The translations under genes were made by a program, and so were the position numbers. A DNA stretch of 64,000 nt, taken from assembly GCA_022457155.1 (NCBI GenBank), contig JAJGOT010000196.1:868001-932000 (forward strand). Reading direction: 5' to 3'. The notes under the pieces were generated by a model. That model did not search any database. It had not been told where the DNA came from and saw only the letters and a program-made list of their open reading frames with translations. The DNA comes from Cladopsammia gracilis. Lineage: Eukaryota > Cnidaria > Anthozoa > Scleractinia > Dendrophylliidae. Shown piece by piece: positions 62,665-64,000 of the stretch (position 1 is its first letter; each line of letters opens with the position of its first letter).

Positions 62665-63926
62665 TTAAGCACTGATGATGGGATCCTGCATATTGCACAA
62701 CATGGCACATACACACCACATTTGATTTACTACAGAAAAATGGCACAATGGAATTACCCCATCAAATATGTAAAAATTCTTCACCTTGTTGATGGCCCTC
62801 TCCACATGGATTCGCAAGCTTGCAATTTCTTGTGTTGCGATAACATCTTCGGCTGACATTTGATCAGACATGCCCAGGAAAGGAGGGATGTTTAAGGAGA
62901 CTCTAAGGGGAAGAATGTCTTCAATGGTGAAGCCCTTGTCAGCCATTACAGAGTCTCCATTTGAAAAGGAAAGGGTTAAAAAGCCACTCCTCTCTACCAT
63001 TTCCCTTGTCAGATATGTTGCCAGTGTAGAGTTGCCCAATAAATGAAAAAAATCCCTTTTGGCGAAATTCCTACTAATGCCTTTAAAGTGGTATGGTGCT
63101 TATAAGAACTAAACAACTCACTATTTAAGAGGAGACTGCTAGGCATTTCGCAGCGCACCTCTGTGCAGTCAATGATCACCCTTGTGTTTGGATACTTTTC
63201 CTTAAAATCTTGAGGCATTGTCTCATTCACTACTTCTCTGGATGGCCAAGTGTTTATATGGCCTAGTTTCAAATATAAAAAGTTTATCCAAGTGATAAAG
63301 ATTCTACTAACAGTAGGCTGAGAAACATTATACAAGTGTGCTAAATGTGTCTCGGCAAAACCTTGCCTTAACCTACACAATGTTAGGAAAAACTAGTCTA
63401 TTGGTTTCAAGGCCCTTGGCCTCCCTTGTTTCACTGGCTTGGCATTGCTATCCACCTCTTTTCCTGACAGCCAGTACATGATGTTTTCACCACTGGCACC
63501 AGGATCCAAATAGTTATATAGTGCTATCATTGTCTGATAGTTTGGAAATCCGGTGTAAAATGTTATCAGTGTGTCATTTGATGCAATATTCTTAAATGAA
63601 AACAACCGCTCCTCGAGTTTCTTGTATTTCTGCTCCAGATCGACAACTTTCTCTTTTAATTGTAGAACCTCTTTTTCCAGCTTTTCATTCTTCGCGAGAA
63701 CCGCGGAAAGTCTGTCTCTAAGTTCAGATATTATCAAATCTGTGTTAGATTTTGCGACAAAATCAGAGTTGCACTCTCCCTCCGCTGTTATGTTTTCTAT
63801 CTCAGCTGTTTCCGGAAATGTTGAGCCGGCCACAGTTGTTGATGGTGATGCATCGCCGCAAATTTCGCTGCTTTCGGTCGCCGAGTGCATAACCACACTA
63901 CTGTTTGACGCTAATTTCTTTCTCAC
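62665..63926 (-). pseudogene. DDE_Tnp_4-type transposase, broken
   Basis: Three minus-strand pieces form one transposase. The first (63,926-63,393) has a Ser/Thr-rich head, a coiled coil (LAKNEKLEKEVLQLKEKVVDLE) and FYTGFPNYQTMIALYNYL. TAG at 63,393-63,395 is in frame with the second piece, which has an HTH (HLYNVSQPTVSRIF) and the first catalytic Asp (VIIDCTEVRCE). Near 63,035 a frameshift leads to the third piece, with SVMADKGF (second Asp) and IHVERAINKVK (Glu). The family is IS5/Harbinger-like. An N-terminal THAP finger is expected upstream but the window ends; the frame is closed by a stop near 63,965, so an intron or damage is likely there. Confidence 0.8.
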
Positions 63927-64000
63927 AGTTGTAGCCGTGAAACGTGGTGTTGGCGGAGATCGTTATCGAGGCGAACTTCGCTTCCATGCGAATATACTTG

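Larger units (their letters stand above)
59170..64000. mobile_element. ISL2EU-like DNA transposon (YqaJ plus DDE genes), cut by window end
   Basis: Two convergent genes, a SAP-SWIM-YqaJ protein (+) and a coiled-coil/HTH/DDE_Tnp_4-type transposase (-), are spaced by about 870 bp of non-coding DNA. ISL2EU (IS4EU) elements are known to pair an IS5-like DDE transposase with a YqaJ exonuclease, so I read this as one such element. The left end should lie near 59,170 and the right end is beyond the window. Terminal inverted repeats therefore cannot be checked here. Confidence 0.6.

Overview
The window looks like a repeat-rich stretch of an invertebrate nuclear genome, most likely a cnidarian (coral or sea-anemone type). 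This is inferred from the types of element present: a tRNA-headed SINE of a kind I associate with corals, a Polinton, a Penelope-like element with a hammerhead ribozyme, a CR1/L2-like LINE and an ISL2EU-like transposon. I see no convincing single-copy host gene. Almost every coding region belongs to a mobile element, and most carry stops or frameshifts.

Layout. 0.4-5.7 kb: a decayed Helitron Rep/helicase gene in five pieces. 5.7-11.7 kb: non-coding sequence, including a 2.2 kb repeat (A1). 11.68-12.96 kb: a 5'-truncated Penelope-like element (RT end, GIY-YIG nuclease, hammerhead ribozyme) with a 12-bp target duplication. 13-18.9 kb: two TTAA-flanked MITEs and a 90-bp minisatellite. 18.9-35.7 kb: a large repeat family (blocks A, B, C). 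A 9.9 kb copy with CCCTTACC termini (20,558-30,464) appears to sit inside an older copy of itself. 35.7-about 53.4 kb: a Polinton/adintovirus-like provirus. 54.1-59.2 kb: a minus-strand PHD/endonuclease/RT LINE. 59.2-64 kb: a two-gene DNA transposon (ISL2EU-like) with a SAP-SWIM-YqaJ exonuclease gene (+) and a DDE transposase gene (-). Three SINEs, two of them head to head, sit inside the exonuclease gene.

The Polinton carries a nearly full virion and replication set. On the minus strand are a DUF5871-like protein, a zinc-repeat protein, a membrane-hairpin protein, a small acidic protein, a phage-tail-like fibre and the packaging ATPase. On the plus strand are a coiled-coil structural protein, penton-like minor capsid, two amphipathic or hydrophobic virion proteins, major capsid, adenain-type protease, zinc-ribbon and PLA2 domains, a chromodomain integrase, a SAP protein and a protein-primed PolB. 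Several genes carry a stop or frameshift, so it reads as a decaying, non-infectious provirus.

The most unusual item is a roughly 300-nt sequence inside this Polinton (37,198-37,500). It folds into at least eight local hairpins, three of them closed by C(UUCG)G tetraloops. A long-range helix encloses them, with an alternative 11-bp pairing. A TATA-like box lies upstream and a T6 tract downstream. I recognise no known RNA family in it, and it is my best candidate for something undescribed.
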